Source of the DNA: Photobacterium angustum | Lineage (GTDB): Bacteria > Pseudomonadota > Gammaproteobacteria > Enterobacterales > Vibrionaceae | Direction: 5' to 3' | NCBI RefSeq assembly: GCF_002954615.1 | Contig: NZ_MSCJ01000001.1 | Location: forward strand, 744,001-808,000 | Length of the DNA stretch: 64,000 nt | Shown here: piece by piece, positions 1 to 9,920 of the stretch | How the letters are laid out: every line of letters starts with the position of its first letter | How positions within the stretch are numbered: the stretch's first letter is position 1 | Program-made: the position numbers and the translations under genes | The notes under the pieces: generated by a model | Databases searched by the model: none | What the model saw: only the letters and a program-made list of their open reading frames with translations | Told to the model about the DNA's origin: nothing

Positions 1-598
1 AAAACTGGTTGAACTTCGTGGTCAACTAATGCAAGAAGCAGTACCGGCTGGAGTTGGTGCTATGTCTGCAATTATCGGTCTTGATAACGATGCAATTGCG
101 AAAGCATGTGAAGAAGCGGCTCAAGGCGAAGTATGTTCTCCTGTTAACTTCAATTCGCCGGGCCAGGTTGTTATTGCTGGTAATAAAGAAGCGGTAGAGC
201 GTGCAAACGTTCTGTGTAAAGAAGCGGGTGCTAAACGTGCGCTTCCTCTTCCTGTTTCTGTGCCTTCTCACTGCGCATTGATGAAACCTGCTGCGGATAA
301 ACTTGCAGTAGCACTAGAAACTATCGAATTTAATGCACCGTCTGTACCTGTTATTAACAATGCTGACGTGGCAACAGAAACTGATCCAGCAGCGATTAAG
401 CTTGCACTCGTTAAACAGTTATACAGCCCAGTACGTTGGACTGAATCTGTTGAGCGCATGGCTGCAGAAGGTATCGAAGAATTATTAGAAATGGGTCCAG
501 GTAAAGTATTAACTGGCCTAACTAAGCGTATTGATCGCGCACTTAGCGGTGCTGCAGTTAATGATATTGCTTCATTAGAAGCGGCTATGGCTAAGTAG
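1..598 (+). CDS. fabD: Malonyl-CoA:ACP transacylase, C-terminal part (5' end outside window)
   Basis: FabD moves malonyl groups from CoA to the acyl carrier protein, the committed loading step of type II fatty acid synthesis in the cytoplasm. The reading frame is open from base 2, so the gene is cut by the window edge; about 198 residues are visible against roughly 309 for the family. The visible part contains the stretch around SPVNFNSPGQVVIAG and the PSHCALM segment that holds the catalytic histidine; the GHSLG nucleophile serine lies upstream of the window. The C-terminal GPGKVLTGLTKRI motif is typical. fabG starts 26 bases downstream on the same strand, consistent with one fab operon. Confidence 0.97.
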   Translation, partial: KLVELRGQLMQEAVPAGVGAMSAIIGLDNDAIAKACEEAAQGEVCSPVNFNSPGQVVIAGNKEAVERANVLCKEAGAKRALPLPVSVPSHCALMKPAADKLAVALETIEFNAPSVPVINNADVATETDPAAIKLALVKQLYSPVRWTESVERMAAEGIEELLEMGPGKVLTGLTKRIDRALSGAAVNDIASLEAAMAK

Positions 599-624
599 TC
601 ATTAAGCTTTAAAGAGGATTTACA

Positions 625-1359
625 ATGAGCCTGGAAGGTAAAGTTGCACTAGTTACAGGTGCAAGCCGTGGTATCGGCCGTGCAATTGCTGAAATTTTAG
701 CAGAGCGTGGCGCAACAGTTATTGGTACTGCAACATCTGAAAGTGGTGCTGAAGCTATTAGTGCGTATCTTGGTGACAAAGGTAAAGGTCTCGCTCTAAA
801 TGTGACTTCACCTGAGTCTATTGAATCAGTTTTAAAACAGATTAAAGCAGATTTTGGTGATGTTGACATTTTGGTGAACAATGCTGGTATCACTCGTGAT
901 AATCTGTTGATGCGCATGAAAGATGATGAATGGCAAGATATCCTTGATACGAACCTAACATCTATCTTCCGCCTTTCTAAAGCGGTACTGCGTGCAATGA
1001 TGAAAAAACGTAATGGTCGTATTATCAGCATTGGCTCTGTTGTGGGTACTATGGGTAATGCGGGTCAAACGAACTACGCAGCAGCAAAAGCTGGCCTATT
1101 AGGTTTCACAAAATCAATGGCACGTGAGGTAGCTTCTCGTGGTATTACTGTTAACGCAGTCGCTCCCGGTTTTATCGAAACTGATATGACCAAAGCGTTA
1201 AATGATGACCAACGTGCAGCAACACTTGCAAATGTACCTGCAGGTCGTTTAGGTGATCCGCGTGAAATTGCAGCATCTGTTGCATTTTTAGCCTCGGATG
1301 ATGCTGCTTACATAACGGGCGAAACGTTGCACGTTAACGGCGGTATGTACATGATTTAA
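625..1359 (+). CDS. fabG: 3-oxoacyl-ACP reductase
   Basis: NADPH-dependent reduction of beta-ketoacyl-ACP in the fatty acid elongation cycle. The 244-residue protein is a classical short-chain dehydrogenase: an N-terminal TGASRGIGRAIA nucleotide-binding glycine motif, NNAGITRDNLLMRM, and the Ser-Tyr-Lys catalytic set within SIGSVVGTMGNAGQTNYAAAK. The length equals that of the Escherichia coli enzyme. AAAGAGG lies just upstream of the ATG. It sits between fabD and acpP as in most gammaproteobacteria. Confidence 0.98.
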   Translation: MSLEGKVALVTGASRGIGRAIAEILAERGATVIGTATSESGAEAISAYLGDKGKGLALNVTSPESIESVLKQIKADFGDVDILVNNAGITRDNLLMRMKDDEWQDILDTNLTSIFRLSKAVLRAMMKKRNGRIISIGSVVGTMGNAGQTNYAAAKAGLLGFTKSMAREVASRGITVNAVAPGFIETDMTKALNDDQRAATLANVPAGRLGDPREIAASVAFLASDDAAYITGETLHVNGGMYMI

Positions 1360-1516
1360 TCAAAAGATTTGCAATACTTAATGACGCAAGTCAAACTGAT
1401 CTAGTTTTATGATAAAATCGTGGTTTGACCAGCACTATGAGTGTTGCAACTTTTGTCGTAATGAATAAACTACAGCAAATCGCATTAGCGAATTCTTGTT
1501 AAGGAAATATATTAGT

Positions 1517-1750
1517 ATGAGCAACATCGAAGAACGCGTAAAAAAAATCATCGTTGAGCAACTAGGCGTAGACGAAGCTGAAGTTAAAAACGAATCATCT
1601 TTCGTTGACGATCTAGGTGCAGACTCACTAGATACAGTTGAACTAGTAATGGCTCTTGAAGAAGAATTCGATACAGAGATTCCAGACGAAGAAGCTGAAA
1701 AAATTACTACTGTTCAAGCTGCAATCGACTACGTAAACAGCGCACAGTAA
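1517..1750 (+). CDS. acpP: Acyl carrier protein
   Basis: Small acidic carrier (77 residues) whose serine, in the [10 protein letters not shown] motif, receives the 4'-phosphopantetheine arm carrying growing acyl chains. I chose the ATG at 1517 ([10 protein letters not shown]) over an in-frame upstream start because it gives the canonical length and follows an AAGGAAAT ribosome binding site. A gap of 157 bases separates it from fabG and a strong terminator follows, so acpP is probably also transcribed alone at a high level, as in E. coli. I could not pick out a convincing promoter in the gap. Confidence 0.98.
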   Translation: MSNIEERVKKIIVEQLGVDEAEVKNESSFVDDLGADSLDTVELVMALEEEFDTEIPDEEAEKITTVQAAIDYVNSAQ

Positions 1751-1768
1751 TATAAAAATGAATATATC

Positions 1769-1800
1769 CAGGCGGTCTTTATGACCGCCTGTTTTTTTTT
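1769..1800 (+). terminator. Rho-independent terminator after acpP
   Basis: A 9-bp perfect stem (CAGGCGGTC / GACCGCCTG) with a five-base loop is followed by nine T residues, 18 bases after the acpP stop. It would separate acpP transcripts from fabF. Confidence 0.95.
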
Positions 1801-1838
1801 AATTCCTGTTTTATCCTCAATTCCCGGAGAAATTAATC

Positions 1839-3077
1839 GTGTCTAAGCGTCGTGTAGTTGTAACTGGCATGGGTATGCTTACCCCGGTTGGTAATTCTGT
1901 TGAATCTTCTTGGAAAGCTTTACAGTCTGGCACTAGTGGTATTAGTACTATCCAACATTTTGATGCAAGCGCATTTGCTACTCAATTTGCCGGCATGATC
2001 AAAGACTTCAATTGTGAAGATTACATGTCTAAGAAAGATGCTCGCAAAATGGATTTATTCATTCAGTATGGCATTGCGGCTGGCGTACAAGCTTTCAAAG
2101 ATTCAGGTATTGAAGTTACTGAAGAAAATGCAGCACGCATTGGTGTTGCTATCGGTTCTGGTATTGGTGGTTTAGGTTTAATCGAAGCTGGCCATCAAGC
2201 TTTTATGGAAAAAGGTCCGCGCAAAATTAGCCCGTTCTTTGTTCCTTCGACAATTGTAAATATGATTGCAGGCCACATGTCTATCATGCATGGTCTTCGC
2301 GGTCCAAACATTGCTATATCTACGGCGTGTACAACAGGCCTTCATAACATTGGCCATGCTGCACGTATGATTGCTTACGGCGATGCTGACGCTATGGTTG
2401 CTGGTGGTGCAGAAAAAGCATCGACAGAACTAGGTATGGGCGGCTTTGCTGCTGCTAAAGCGTTATCTACACGTAATGATGATCCTCAAGCGGCTTCTCG
2501 TCCATGGGACAAAGATCGCGATGGTTTCGTGTTGGGTGACGGCGCTGGTGTAATTGTATTAGAAGAATACGAACATGCTAAAGCGCGTGGCGCAAAAATT
2601 TATGCTGAGCTTGTAGGCTTTGGTATGAGTGGTGACGCTTATCACATGACTTCACCAAGTGCTGATGGTTCAGGTGGTGCGTTAGCGATGGAAGCTTGTA
2701 TTCGTGATGCGGGCATTAATGCAGACCAAATTGGCTACATTAATGCGCACGGTACATCGACACCTGCTGGTGATGTTGCTGAAACATTAGGTATTAAGCG
2801 CGCTATGGGTAGTGCGGTTGACAACGTGATGGTATCTTCGACTAAATCAATGACTGGTCACCTGTTAGGTGCTGCAGGCTCTGTTGAGTCAATCATCACA
2901 ATTCTAAGCCTTGTTGATCAAGTGGTTCCGCCAACAATTAACTTGGATAATCCAGGTGAAGGTTGTGATCTGGACTATGTTCCAGGTGAAGCACGCCAAG
3001 CAAATCTAGAGTACGCATTGTGTAACTCATTTGGTTTCGGCGGTACTAACGGTTCATTATTATTTAAGAAAATGTAG
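1839..3077 (+). CDS. fabF: 3-oxoacyl-ACP synthase II
   Basis: Condenses malonyl-ACP with acyl-ACP; in E. coli FabF is responsible for temperature-dependent elongation of palmitoleate to cis-vaccenate. The 412-residue protein has the thiolase fold signature: nucleophile cysteine in [11 protein letters not shown], and the two histidines in [11 protein letters not shown] and [11 protein letters not shown]. The start is a GTG at 1839 with CCCGGAGA eight bases upstream; no in-frame ATG matches the family start better. It lies directly downstream of acpP. Confidence 0.98.
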   Translation: MSKRRVVVTGMGMLTPVGNSVESSWKALQSGTSGISTIQHFDASAFATQFAGMIKDFNCEDYMSKKDARKMDLFIQYGIAAGVQAFKDSGIEVTEENAARIGVAIGSGIGGLGLIEAGHQAFMEKGPRKISPFFVPSTIVNMIAGHMSIMHGLRGPNIAISTACTTGLHNIGHAARMIAYGDADAMVAGGAEKASTELGMGGFAAAKALSTRNDDPQAASRPWDKDRDGFVLGDGAGVIVLEEYEHAKARGAKIYAELVGFGMSGDAYHMTSPSADGSGGALAMEACIRDAGINADQIGYINAHGTSTPAGDVAETLGIKRAMGSAVDNVMVSSTKSMTGHLLGAAGSVESIITILSLVDQVVPPTINLDNPGEGCDLDYVPGEARQANLEYALCNSFGFGGTNGSLLFKKM

Positions 3078-3133
3078 TTACATTTGTCTCTAAATAGCAT
3101 CAGGAAAATCGCTTAATAACCTGATATGATTAG

Positions 3134-3169
3134 CAGCCCGATATCTTTGTAGGTATCGGGCTGTTTTTT
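3134..3169 (+). terminator. Terminator after fabF
   Basis: A 10-bp perfect stem (CAGCCCGATA / TATCGGGCTG) with a ten-base loop is followed by six T residues, in the gap before pabC. Confidence 0.92.
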
Positions 3170-3189
3170 ATCATAAAAAAGGATAATCG

Positions 3190-3999
3190 ATGGCGTTTAT
3201 TAACAGTCAGAAGCAACGAGAGTTAACAATAACTGATCGTGCTACACAATATGGAGATGGCTGTTTTTCGACAATAGGCGTTAAACAGGGAAAACTGTTG
3301 TTATGGCGGTTTCATCTTGATCGTTTACAACAAACGTTGCGTAAATTGGCGATTAATGAACCTGATTGGGATCAAGTATTCTTGCAAGCTGAACAATTCG
3401 CGGCGACATTTACAGATCGTGGTGGGGTAAAAATATTAATTAGTCGAGGTTGTGGCGGTCGGGGTTATAGTCCAACGGGTTGCAATGACACGACAGTTAT
3501 TTTTAGTGCATTCAATTGGCCAGCTCATTATGAGCAATGGCAGAAAAAAGGCATCATATTGGGTGTTTGTCAGCAGCAACTGGGTTACAGTCCAATGCTT
3601 GCGGGTATGAAGCACTTAAATCGATTAGAACAGGTGCTTTTAAAACAAGAAGTCGAAAATAATCAATGGTTGGATGCTGTGGTACTCAATACCAATAATC
3701 ATGTTATTGAAACAACGGCATCTAATATCTTCTGGCGTAAAGGAAATATTGTCTATACGCCTGAATTAACTGGATCGGGAGTTGAGGGTGTAATGCGTCG
3801 ACACGTCATTACATTGCTTTCAACTTTGCCATATACGTTAGAATTTGGTGATTATTTATTGGCAGATTTGCTTTGTGCCGATGAAGTATTTATAACCAAT
3901 GCGTTAATGGAGTTAGTGCCAATAAAGGCGATTGACTCTACCTATTATCAAGAACAGTCACTACTCGACGTATTAAAAAAGAGGCTATATACGTGTTAA
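3190..3999 (+). CDS. pabC: Aminodeoxychorismate lyase
   Basis: PLP enzyme that eliminates pyruvate from 4-amino-4-deoxychorismate to give p-aminobenzoate for folate synthesis. The 269-residue sequence is of the fold-type IV aminotransferase class: RATQYGDGCFSTI near the N terminus, the PLP lysine in MKHLNRLEQVLL, and TTASNIFW towards the C terminus. Length matches E. coli PabC. The stop overlaps the start of mltG by seven bases, so the two are translationally linked; this pabC-mltG-tmk-holB order is widely conserved in gammaproteobacteria. Confidence 0.96.
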   Translation: MAFINSQKQRELTITDRATQYGDGCFSTIGVKQGKLLLWRFHLDRLQQTLRKLAINEPDWDQVFLQAEQFAATFTDRGGVKILISRGCGGRGYSPTGCNDTTVIFSAFNWPAHYEQWQKKGIILGVCQQQLGYSPMLAGMKHLNRLEQVLLKQEVENNQWLDAVVLNTNNHVIETTASNIFWRKGNIVYTPELTGSGVEGVMRRHVITLLSTLPYTLEFGDYLLADLLCADEVFITNALMELVPIKAIDSTYYQEQSLLDVLKKRLYTC

Positions 4000-5012
4000 A
4001 GAAGTTGATTCTTATTGTTTTCATTCTTGCTGCAATAGCGGCAGGGGCTGCTGGCTGGGCATATACTCAAGTTAAGAATGAGCTAAATCTGCCCGTTATT
4101 AATACTGAGCAGGTAATGTTAACAGTTAAACCAGGGACATCGTTTAGAGGGTTAATTAATCAGCTTGTACAAGATAAAGTGATCAAAGTATCACAATGGA
4201 CGCGCTGGGTCGGAAAGTTAGATCCATCGTTAACGGATATTAAGGCTGGTACTTACGGTCTAGAGCCAAACAAAACATTGCAAGAAGTGTTGGCATTGAT
4301 TGCTTCGGGCAAAGAGTTTCAATATTCAATTACCTTGGTTGAAGGTGAGCGTTTTAGTGAATGGCTAAAAAAAATTCAAGCAGCGCCTGAATTAAAGCAT
4401 GTCAGTGATGGCATGACAGAGCCACAAATTGCGAAAGCGATTGGTATTGATAACGCGAAAATTGAAGGTTACTTATTGCCTGATACTTATCATTACACGG
4501 CGGGTACTTCGGATATTGCGGTATTAAAACGTGCTTATCTAGCAATGAACAAAGAGTTAGCGACAGCATGGGAACTACGTGAGAAAGATCTACCTTTAAA
4601 AGATCCTTATCAAGTGTTGATCATGGCTTCTATTATTGAAAAAGAAACCGCTGTGCCAACAGAACGAGGTTTGGTTGCGTCTGTATTTATGAATCGTTTG
4701 CGTAAAGGGATGCCTTTACAAACCGACCCAACCGTTATTTATGGCATGGGGGATAAATATGACGGTAATATTACTAAAAAAGATCTTAGAACCCCAACCC
4801 CTTATAACACCTATACTATCAAAGGGTTACCACCAACACCGATAGCAATGCCAAGTAAAGCGTCGGTATTTGCTGCTGTGGATCCTGATACGAGTAATTA
4901 CTATTATTTCGTTGCTGACGGTAAAGGTGGGCACAAATTCTCTACAACTTTGGTTGAGCACAACCGTGCGGTTCGTGCATACCTGAAAACATTAAGAAAA
5001 CAGTCACAATGA
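3993..5012 (+). CDS. mltG: Endolytic peptidoglycan transglycosylase
   Basis: Inner-membrane lytic transglycosylase that cuts nascent glycan strands and is thought to set their length. One N-terminal membrane helix (about residues 4-25, hydrophobic with [12 protein letters not shown]) is followed by a periplasmic YceG domain. The catalytic glutamate lies in [10 protein letters not shown], and the [10 protein letters not shown] and [14 protein letters not shown] blocks are family hallmarks. 339 residues fits the family. The GTG start at 3993 lies inside pabC, and the stop overlaps the ATG of tmk by four bases. Confidence 0.96.
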   Translation: MLKKLILIVFILAAIAAGAAGWAYTQVKNELNLPVINTEQVMLTVKPGTSFRGLINQLVQDKVIKVSQWTRWVGKLDPSLTDIKAGTYGLEPNKTLQEVLALIASGKEFQYSITLVEGERFSEWLKKIQAAPELKHVSDGMTEPQIAKAIGIDNAKIEGYLLPDTYHYTAGTSDIAVLKRAYLAMNKELATAWELREKDLPLKDPYQVLIMASIIEKETAVPTERGLVASVFMNRLRKGMPLQTDPTVIYGMGDKYDGNITKKDLRTPTPYNTYTIKGLPPTPIAMPSKASVFAAVDPDTSNYYYFVADGKGGHKFSTTLVEHNRAVRAYLKTLRKQSQ

Positions 5013-5638
5013 TCGGTAAATTTATTGTCATCGAAGGCCTAGAAGGGGCCGGTAAAAGTACTGCGATAAAGCAAGTTATCGCGACATTGGCGCAGCATGG
5101 TATTCATGACCCTGCATCAACGCGAGAGCCTGGCGGTACACCCTTAGCTGAGCAAATGCGTGCACTGGTTAAAGAAGGGCATCCCGATGAGCCATTAACA
5201 GATATGGCTGAATTATTACTGCTATATGCGGCACGTATTCAATTGGTTGATAACGTCATAAAACCTGCATTGAACCAAGGTCAGTGGGTCGTTGGTGATC
5301 GTCATGATATGTCATCCCAAGCATACCAAGGAGGCGGTCGTGGTTTTGATAAAGCATTAATGGAAAATTTACGCGATACGATATTGGGTGATTTTCGTCC
5401 TGATTTGACGATTTATATGGATATCGATCCTGAACTGGGACTACAACGTGCTCGTGGGCGCGGCGCGTTAGATCGTATTGAACAAATGAATGTCGATTTC
5501 TTTCATCGTGCGCGTGCACGTTTCCTTGAATTATCAGAAAATCAGCCAAACGTCATTATTGTCGATGCAAGCCAGAGTTTAGAAAAAGTTACTGAAGATC
5601 TACAGTCTGCGCTGAATGCGTGGTTGGAGCAGCAATAA
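5009..5638 (+). CDS. tmk: Thymidylate kinase
   Basis: Phosphorylates dTMP to dTDP. The 209-residue P-loop kinase carries [10 protein letters not shown] (Walker A), the [11 protein letters not shown] substrate motif, the DR motif in [18 protein letters not shown], and an arginine-rich lid [12 protein letters not shown]. The start overlaps the mltG stop as ATGA, and holB begins one base after its stop, so translation is probably coupled along the operon. Confidence 0.97.
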   Translation: MIGKFIVIEGLEGAGKSTAIKQVIATLAQHGIHDPASTREPGGTPLAEQMRALVKEGHPDEPLTDMAELLLLYAARIQLVDNVIKPALNQGQWVVGDRHDMSSQAYQGGGRGFDKALMENLRDTILGDFRPDLTIYMDIDPELGLQRARGRGALDRIEQMNVDFFHRARARFLELSENQPNVIIVDASQSLEKVTEDLQSALNAWLEQQ

Positions 5639-5639
5639 C

Positions 5640-6602
5640 ATGTTGTATCCGTGGCAAGAATCGTTATGGCAGAATTGGCAACAGTTGTTAGAACAAAAGC
5701 GGCTTCACCATGCCATTTTGTTATTGGCGATAAAAGGCAGTGGCCGTGATGCCCTCGCGCGACAGTTAGCTAAAACCGTTTTGTGTCAAAACAATGAAAC
5801 AGAGCCATGTGATGTTTGTCATAGCTGTAAATTGTTTGAAGCCAATAGTCATCCTGATTTTCATGTTATTAAGCCTGAACAAGAAGGCAAACAAATTGGC
5901 GTTGATGCGGTGCGACAGTGTAACCGTTGGGCAACGGAAACCTCTCACTTAAATGGTCAGCGTGTGATTTTAATTGAACATGCCGATGCAATGGGAGAGG
6001 CGGGTTCGAATGCGATTTTAAAAACACTTGAAGAGCCACCGCAAGGTTGTCAGTTTATTCTAACAGCGCAAAGTTTAGATAGTTTATTACCGACTATTGT
6101 CAGCCGTTGTAACAAATGGCGTTTACCCATACCTGCTGAAGCAAATGTAAAGCAGTGGGTTGAGCATAAATTAATGCAATCTATTAACGTTGAATCTATT
6201 CGACTTAATAGTGGTGCGCCGTTGTCAACGTTAGCGTTTGTTGAAAGTGGTATGAATATTCGTCATGCTAATTTGATCAAAGCTTTTGCCGAGTTTTTAC
6301 AGCCACCAAATATTGGCATCTATGATGTAACCGCGATGTGTACTGCAGACGGTATTATTACATTAAAATGGCTAAGCTATTTTTTAGTAGACTGTATTAA
6401 GTATCAGCAAGGTGTAAGCAATAGTTTTGTGCATAATGAATCTTTAGTGGCAGTACAACAGGTTGCTACACAGGTTCCGAGTGCTTTGTTACTTGAGCAA
6501 TCAAGAAAAATTAATGCGCTATACCGTAAACTAGAGCAGCATACAGGGTTGAATATTGAGCTGTTAGTTGTAGAGTGGCTAACTGGTTTTATTCAAGATT
6601 AA
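5640..6602 (+). CDS. holB: DNA polymerase III subunit delta'
   Basis: Clamp-loader subunit that helps load the beta sliding clamp. I start it at the ATG at 5640 (MLYPWQESLW), one base after the tmk stop; the longer in-frame reading from 5616 overlaps tmk and adds non-conserved residues. 320 residues. The zinc module is visible as a cysteine set ending in CDVCHSC, and the AAA+ core includes GSNAILKTLEEPP and the arginine-finger region IVSRC. The Walker A loop is degenerate (GSGRDALARQ), as is usual for delta', which does not hydrolyse ATP. Confidence 0.95.
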   Translation: MLYPWQESLWQNWQQLLEQKRLHHAILLLAIKGSGRDALARQLAKTVLCQNNETEPCDVCHSCKLFEANSHPDFHVIKPEQEGKQIGVDAVRQCNRWATETSHLNGQRVILIEHADAMGEAGSNAILKTLEEPPQGCQFILTAQSLDSLLPTIVSRCNKWRLPIPAEANVKQWVEHKLMQSINVESIRLNSGAPLSTLAFVESGMNIRHANLIKAFAEFLQPPNIGIYDVTAMCTADGIITLKWLSYFLVDCIKYQQGVSNSFVHNESLVAVQQVATQVPSALLLEQSRKINALYRKLEQHTGLNIELLVVEWLTGFIQD

Positions 6603-6658
6603 GCGTAGTATTGAGCTTTGTATTGATAGTCATATTCAGAGATAAAAGAGGAATGCCC

Positions 6659-7435
6659 GTGTTAGTTGATTCACATTGTCATCTCGACAAACTTGATTAC
6701 GATAAGTTACATACAGGGATTGATGATGTACTTAATAAAGCCAAAGAAAGAGGTGTAGAGTACTTTCTTTCTGTTGGTGTAACGTTGGCCGCTTTTCCTA
6801 AAATGATGGAAATGATCGCCCCTTACGAAAATGTTTTTGCTTCTTGTGGTATCCACCCTTTAGATGTTGAGTCTGGCTATAACTACGAACAGTTTAAGGC
6901 TTTTGCGCAACATGAAAGAGTCGTGGCTATTGGTGAAACGGGGTTAGATTACCATTACCAACCTGATACGGCAGAGCTTCAACAAGAGATGTTTCGCCAA
7001 CAGGTTCGCGTCGCGGTTGAATTGAATAAGCCACTTATCATCCATACACGTATGGCACGTGAAGATACAATGCGTATTCTTCGCGAAGAAGGGGCTGAAA
7101 AGTGTGGCGGTGTTTTACACTGTTTCACTGAATCGCTTGAAATGGCTTTAGATGCGATTGAACTTGGTTTTTATATTTCGATTTCAGGGATTGTAACATT
7201 CAATACAGCCAGCGATCTGAAAAATGTGGTGAGCCAATTACCATTGGATCGTTTGTTAGTCGAAACAGATTCACCGTTCCTTGCGCCAATTCCATACCGA
7301 GGAAAGCAAAATCAGCCTGCTTATACACGTGAAGTTGCTCAATACATTGCGTTGCTAAAAGGCGTTTCCGTTGAAGAGGTTGAACAAGCCACTACTGAAA
7401 ATTTCTTTACGCTATTTTCTTTAGCAAAGAAATAA
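6659..7435 (+). CDS. ycfH: YcfH/TatD-family metal-dependent hydrolase
   Basis: TatD-type TIM-barrel hydrolase; E. coli relatives have metal-dependent DNase activity, but the physiological role of YcfH is uncertain. Metal ligands are visible in VDSHCHLD at the N terminus, GETGLDYHY, IIHTRMA, LHCFTE and ETDSPFLAP, in family order. I prefer the GTG at 6659 because AAGAGGA ends six bases before it; the ATG at 6653 directly abuts the same Shine-Dalgarno sequence and would add only two residues. It follows holB by 56 bases and is closed by a strong terminator. Confidence 0.92.
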   Translation: MLVDSHCHLDKLDYDKLHTGIDDVLNKAKERGVEYFLSVGVTLAAFPKMMEMIAPYENVFASCGIHPLDVESGYNYEQFKAFAQHERVVAIGETGLDYHYQPDTAELQQEMFRQQVRVAVELNKPLIIHTRMAREDTMRILREEGAEKCGGVLHCFTESLEMALDAIELGFYISISGIVTFNTASDLKNVVSQLPLDRLLVETDSPFLAPIPYRGKQNQPAYTREVAQYIALLKGVSVEEVEQATTENFFTLFSLAKK

Positions 7436-7454
7436 TACTGACGATATTGATTGT

Positions 7455-7486
7455 AAAAAAGAGAAGCTGTTGCTTCTCTTTTTTTT
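7455..7486 (+). terminator. Terminator after ycfH
   Basis: An inverted repeat (AAAAAAGAGAAGC / GCTTCTCTTTTTT) with a short loop ends in a run of T. The A-rich left arm makes it potentially bidirectional. It closes the fabD-ycfH block. Confidence 0.92.
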
Positions 7487-8047
7487 GGGTGGAAGTGTAG
7501 GCGAGGCTAAATATATATAAATCGTTAATTTTAATTATTACAAAAGTAACAAAAGTAACTGAGCCTATATATTCAGCATAAAATGAAATTAATATTGTTT
7601 GTACTGATATAAATAAGTGGGGTATTTTCTGTATTGTTAAATATCACAGATCTTTTAATGATGACTATTGGTTAAAATATTGTATCGATCCAGTTTTAAA
7701 TTTGTCATTTAAACTTAATAAAAAGTGATTTTTCATCTTTATTATCAGCGGTTTATTGCTTTTTCATTAATTAATGTGATCAATGTTCTATATTTTTGAT
7801 GTTATTTACGTATATTCTAGCGAAATCGGTCAAAAACGCGCAATATTAATATTGGGGGTAATGCTTTCAGGGAATGCTTTAATCAATTTATCATTAGGTG
7901 ATGTTAAAGATAAATTAATTAAAGTAGACAGCATTTTATATTAAATCCTAATTATACTAATCAAATTAATGAGTTATCAAAGATGTTTCTGTGAGTGTCA
8001 ATGGCATTCTGCAGTTATGCATTTAGATATATAAAGGGTAAATAATT
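7487..8047 (+). promoter_or_regulatory. Long leader of the first PTS gene, no coding sequence
   Basis: About 560 bases without a credible gene. It holds three phased GTTAC-type nonamers (7538-7559, read on the minus strand), a 14-bp perfect palindrome CAATATTAATATTG at 7841-7854 followed directly by GGGGTA, and a near-repeat of AATGCTTT at 7861 and 7873. The similar nonamer series and another GGGGGTA lie at comparable distances before the second PTS gene. Regulator and transcription start are unknown. Confidence 0.5.
7538..7559 (-). repeat. Phased GTTAC nonamer repeats upstream of first PTS gene
   Basis: Read on the minus strand, two exact copies of GTTACTTTT (7559-7551 and 7550-7542) are followed by a degraded third copy beginning GTAA. 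The spacing is nine bases. The same kind of series, three GTTAC units nine bases apart, lies at 9921-9947 before the second PTS gene, in the opposite orientation. Likely a protein-binding site shared by the two genes; no known consensus is matched with confidence. Confidence 0.5.
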
Positions 8048-9553
8048 ATGTCGAATGGCAATAAGTCTTCAGCTGAGAAGATCCTTGAAGGGGTTGGCGG
8101 AGCAGGAAATATAAAATTCTTCACTTGCTGTGCAACGCGCTTACGTTTTGAATTAAATGATAATTCTATTGTTGATAAAGCAGCATTAGATGCCATTCCT
8201 GAAGTAATGGGGTGTATTCCTCAAAGCGGTGAACGCTACCAAATTGTTGTCGGTGGTGGTGTTGCGACTATGCATAGTGCAATACAGCAACTGATTGATC
8301 AAGCGGGTAGCGGCACAACAAACACGAATGAAGCGAAAGCTGATAATGCATCAAATGATGATATCAAAGCTTCTATGCGATCTAGTGGTGTACGTGGGAA
8401 AGTCGCGTGGGTTGATGGCTTTTTTGAATACCTTTCAGATTCGTTCCGTCCAATTTTAGGTATTTTATTAGGTGCGTCGTTAATTATTGCGCTTTGTGCA
8501 GTATTAGATGCTCTTCATATTGTTGATTTTAGGGGTGATAAGGCTGCTGGTTGGGTTTTTGTTGACTCAATGTGGCACTCAGTATTTTACTTCTTGCCGA
8601 TTATGGTTGCTTATAACGCCTCTAAAAAACTGAAGGTTGATCCTTGGTTGGGTGCTGCAATCATGGGCGCTCTAATGACGCCTGATTTTCAAAAACTAAC
8701 CTCACTTGCATCAACAACATCGATTAAAGATACGACCTTAGGGACTGTTTCTCATGTTGCTCATGTGTTTGGTTTACCAATGCAGCTTAATGATTACTCT
8801 GGTAATGTGTTCGTACCGTTAATCATGGTCGCTATTCTGGCCTTAGTGTATCGTTTTTTAAAGAAAATCATTCCTGATAACCTACACATGGTGTTTGTGC
8901 CTTTCCTTTCTTTGATCATCATGGTTCCGCTAACAGCGTTCTTGATTGGTCCATTAGGCGTATGGATTGGTACGTATTTAGGTATTGGTTTAGCGTGGTT
9001 AAATACGCATGCACCATTTGTGTTCGCGATTCTAATTCCATTACTGTACCCATTCCTTGTACCGTTAGGTCTTCACTGGCCTCTTAACGCCTTAATGTTG
9101 ATGAATATTCAAACATTAGGTTATGACTTCATTCAAGGCCCTATGGGTGTTTGGAACTTTGCATGTTTCGGTGCAACAGCGGGTGTACTATTAATTTCAC
9201 TACGTGAGAAAGATAAAACCATGCGCCAAACAGCTTCTGGTGCGTTAGCTGCGGGTTTATTCGGTGGTATTTCTGAACCTTCACTATACGGTATCCACTT
9301 ACGCTTTAAGAAAGTATACCCACGTTTACTTGCAGGCTGTTTAGCTGGTGGTGTTACGCTAGCCATTCTTAGTTCTATGTATGGAAGTGTTAAAACTCAA
9401 GCATTTGCATTTACATCGCTACTGACTATTCCTGTATTCCACCCAATGTGGATATATGCAGTATCTATTGCTGTTGCCTTCGTTGTGCCAATGCTACTTA
9501 TTTTCTTCTTTGACTATCGTACAGCAGAAGAGAAAGTGGCTCATAAAGAATAA
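8048..9553 (+). CDS. PTS EIIBC permease, Glc superfamily, sugar unknown
   Basis: Membrane permease that imports and phosphorylates a sugar. The 501-residue protein has an N-terminal EIIB domain (residues about 8-88) with the phosphorylated cysteine, probably Cys28, in CATRLRFEL, then an EIIC domain of about ten hydrophobic helices from residue 130 to 490. The B-before-C order resembles beta-glucoside, sucrose and MurP permeases. No EIIA domain is present, so phosphate would have to come from a separate EIIA such as EIIA-Glc. The conserved EIIC glutamate segment is GGISEPSLYGI. No hydrolase or regulator adjoins it, so I cannot name the sugar. RBS AAAGGG precedes the ATG. Confidence 0.85.
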   Translation: MSNGNKSSAEKILEGVGGAGNIKFFTCCATRLRFELNDNSIVDKAALDAIPEVMGCIPQSGERYQIVVGGGVATMHSAIQQLIDQAGSGTTNTNEAKADNASNDDIKASMRSSGVRGKVAWVDGFFEYLSDSFRPILGILLGASLIIALCAVLDALHIVDFRGDKAAGWVFVDSMWHSVFYFLPIMVAYNASKKLKVDPWLGAAIMGALMTPDFQKLTSLASTTSIKDTTLGTVSHVAHVFGLPMQLNDYSGNVFVPLIMVAILALVYRFLKKIIPDNLHMVFVPFLSLIIMVPLTAFLIGPLGVWIGTYLGIGLAWLNTHAPFVFAILIPLLYPFLVPLGLHWPLNALMLMNIQTLGYDFIQGPMGVWNFACFGATAGVLLISLREKDKTMRQTASGALAAGLFGGISEPSLYGIHLRFKKVYPRLLAGCLAGGVTLAILSSMYGSVKTQAFAFTSLLTIPVFHPMWIYAVSIAVAFVVPMLLIFFFDYRTAEEKVAHKE

Positions 9554-9580
9554 GTTTAAGCTTATTCGCTGAAAGCTCAT

Positions 9581-9611
9581 AATCCCGTAACAAAAGTTAC
9601 GGGATTTTTTT
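9581..9611 (+). terminator. Terminator after first PTS gene
   Basis: An 11-bp perfect stem (AATCCCGTAAC / GTTACGGGATT) with an AAAA loop, followed by a T run. It separates the two PTS units. Confidence 0.95.
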
Positions 9612-9920
9612 GTCTTAACCGTTTTGAAATAACTGGTTATGATACGGTGTTATTTCATTTAAATTTAAATTTGTTACAACGACCTGCATTTGAAATCGCT
9701 TAGCTATAGAGTGGGCAGCATATCAAAAACAAGAACCTCTCTAGTATCAACAACACTGGTATTTTTCTCATTTACATCACTTTTAATAAAAAGAATTATT
9801 TATTCTTATTTTTAATTTATAAATTATTATATGGCGCTGTTTTAATTAGAATATAGATATGAAAGACTCAATCCATATTAACTTACTCTAACGATAAATA
9901 GTTTTATTAACTTAACGAAT

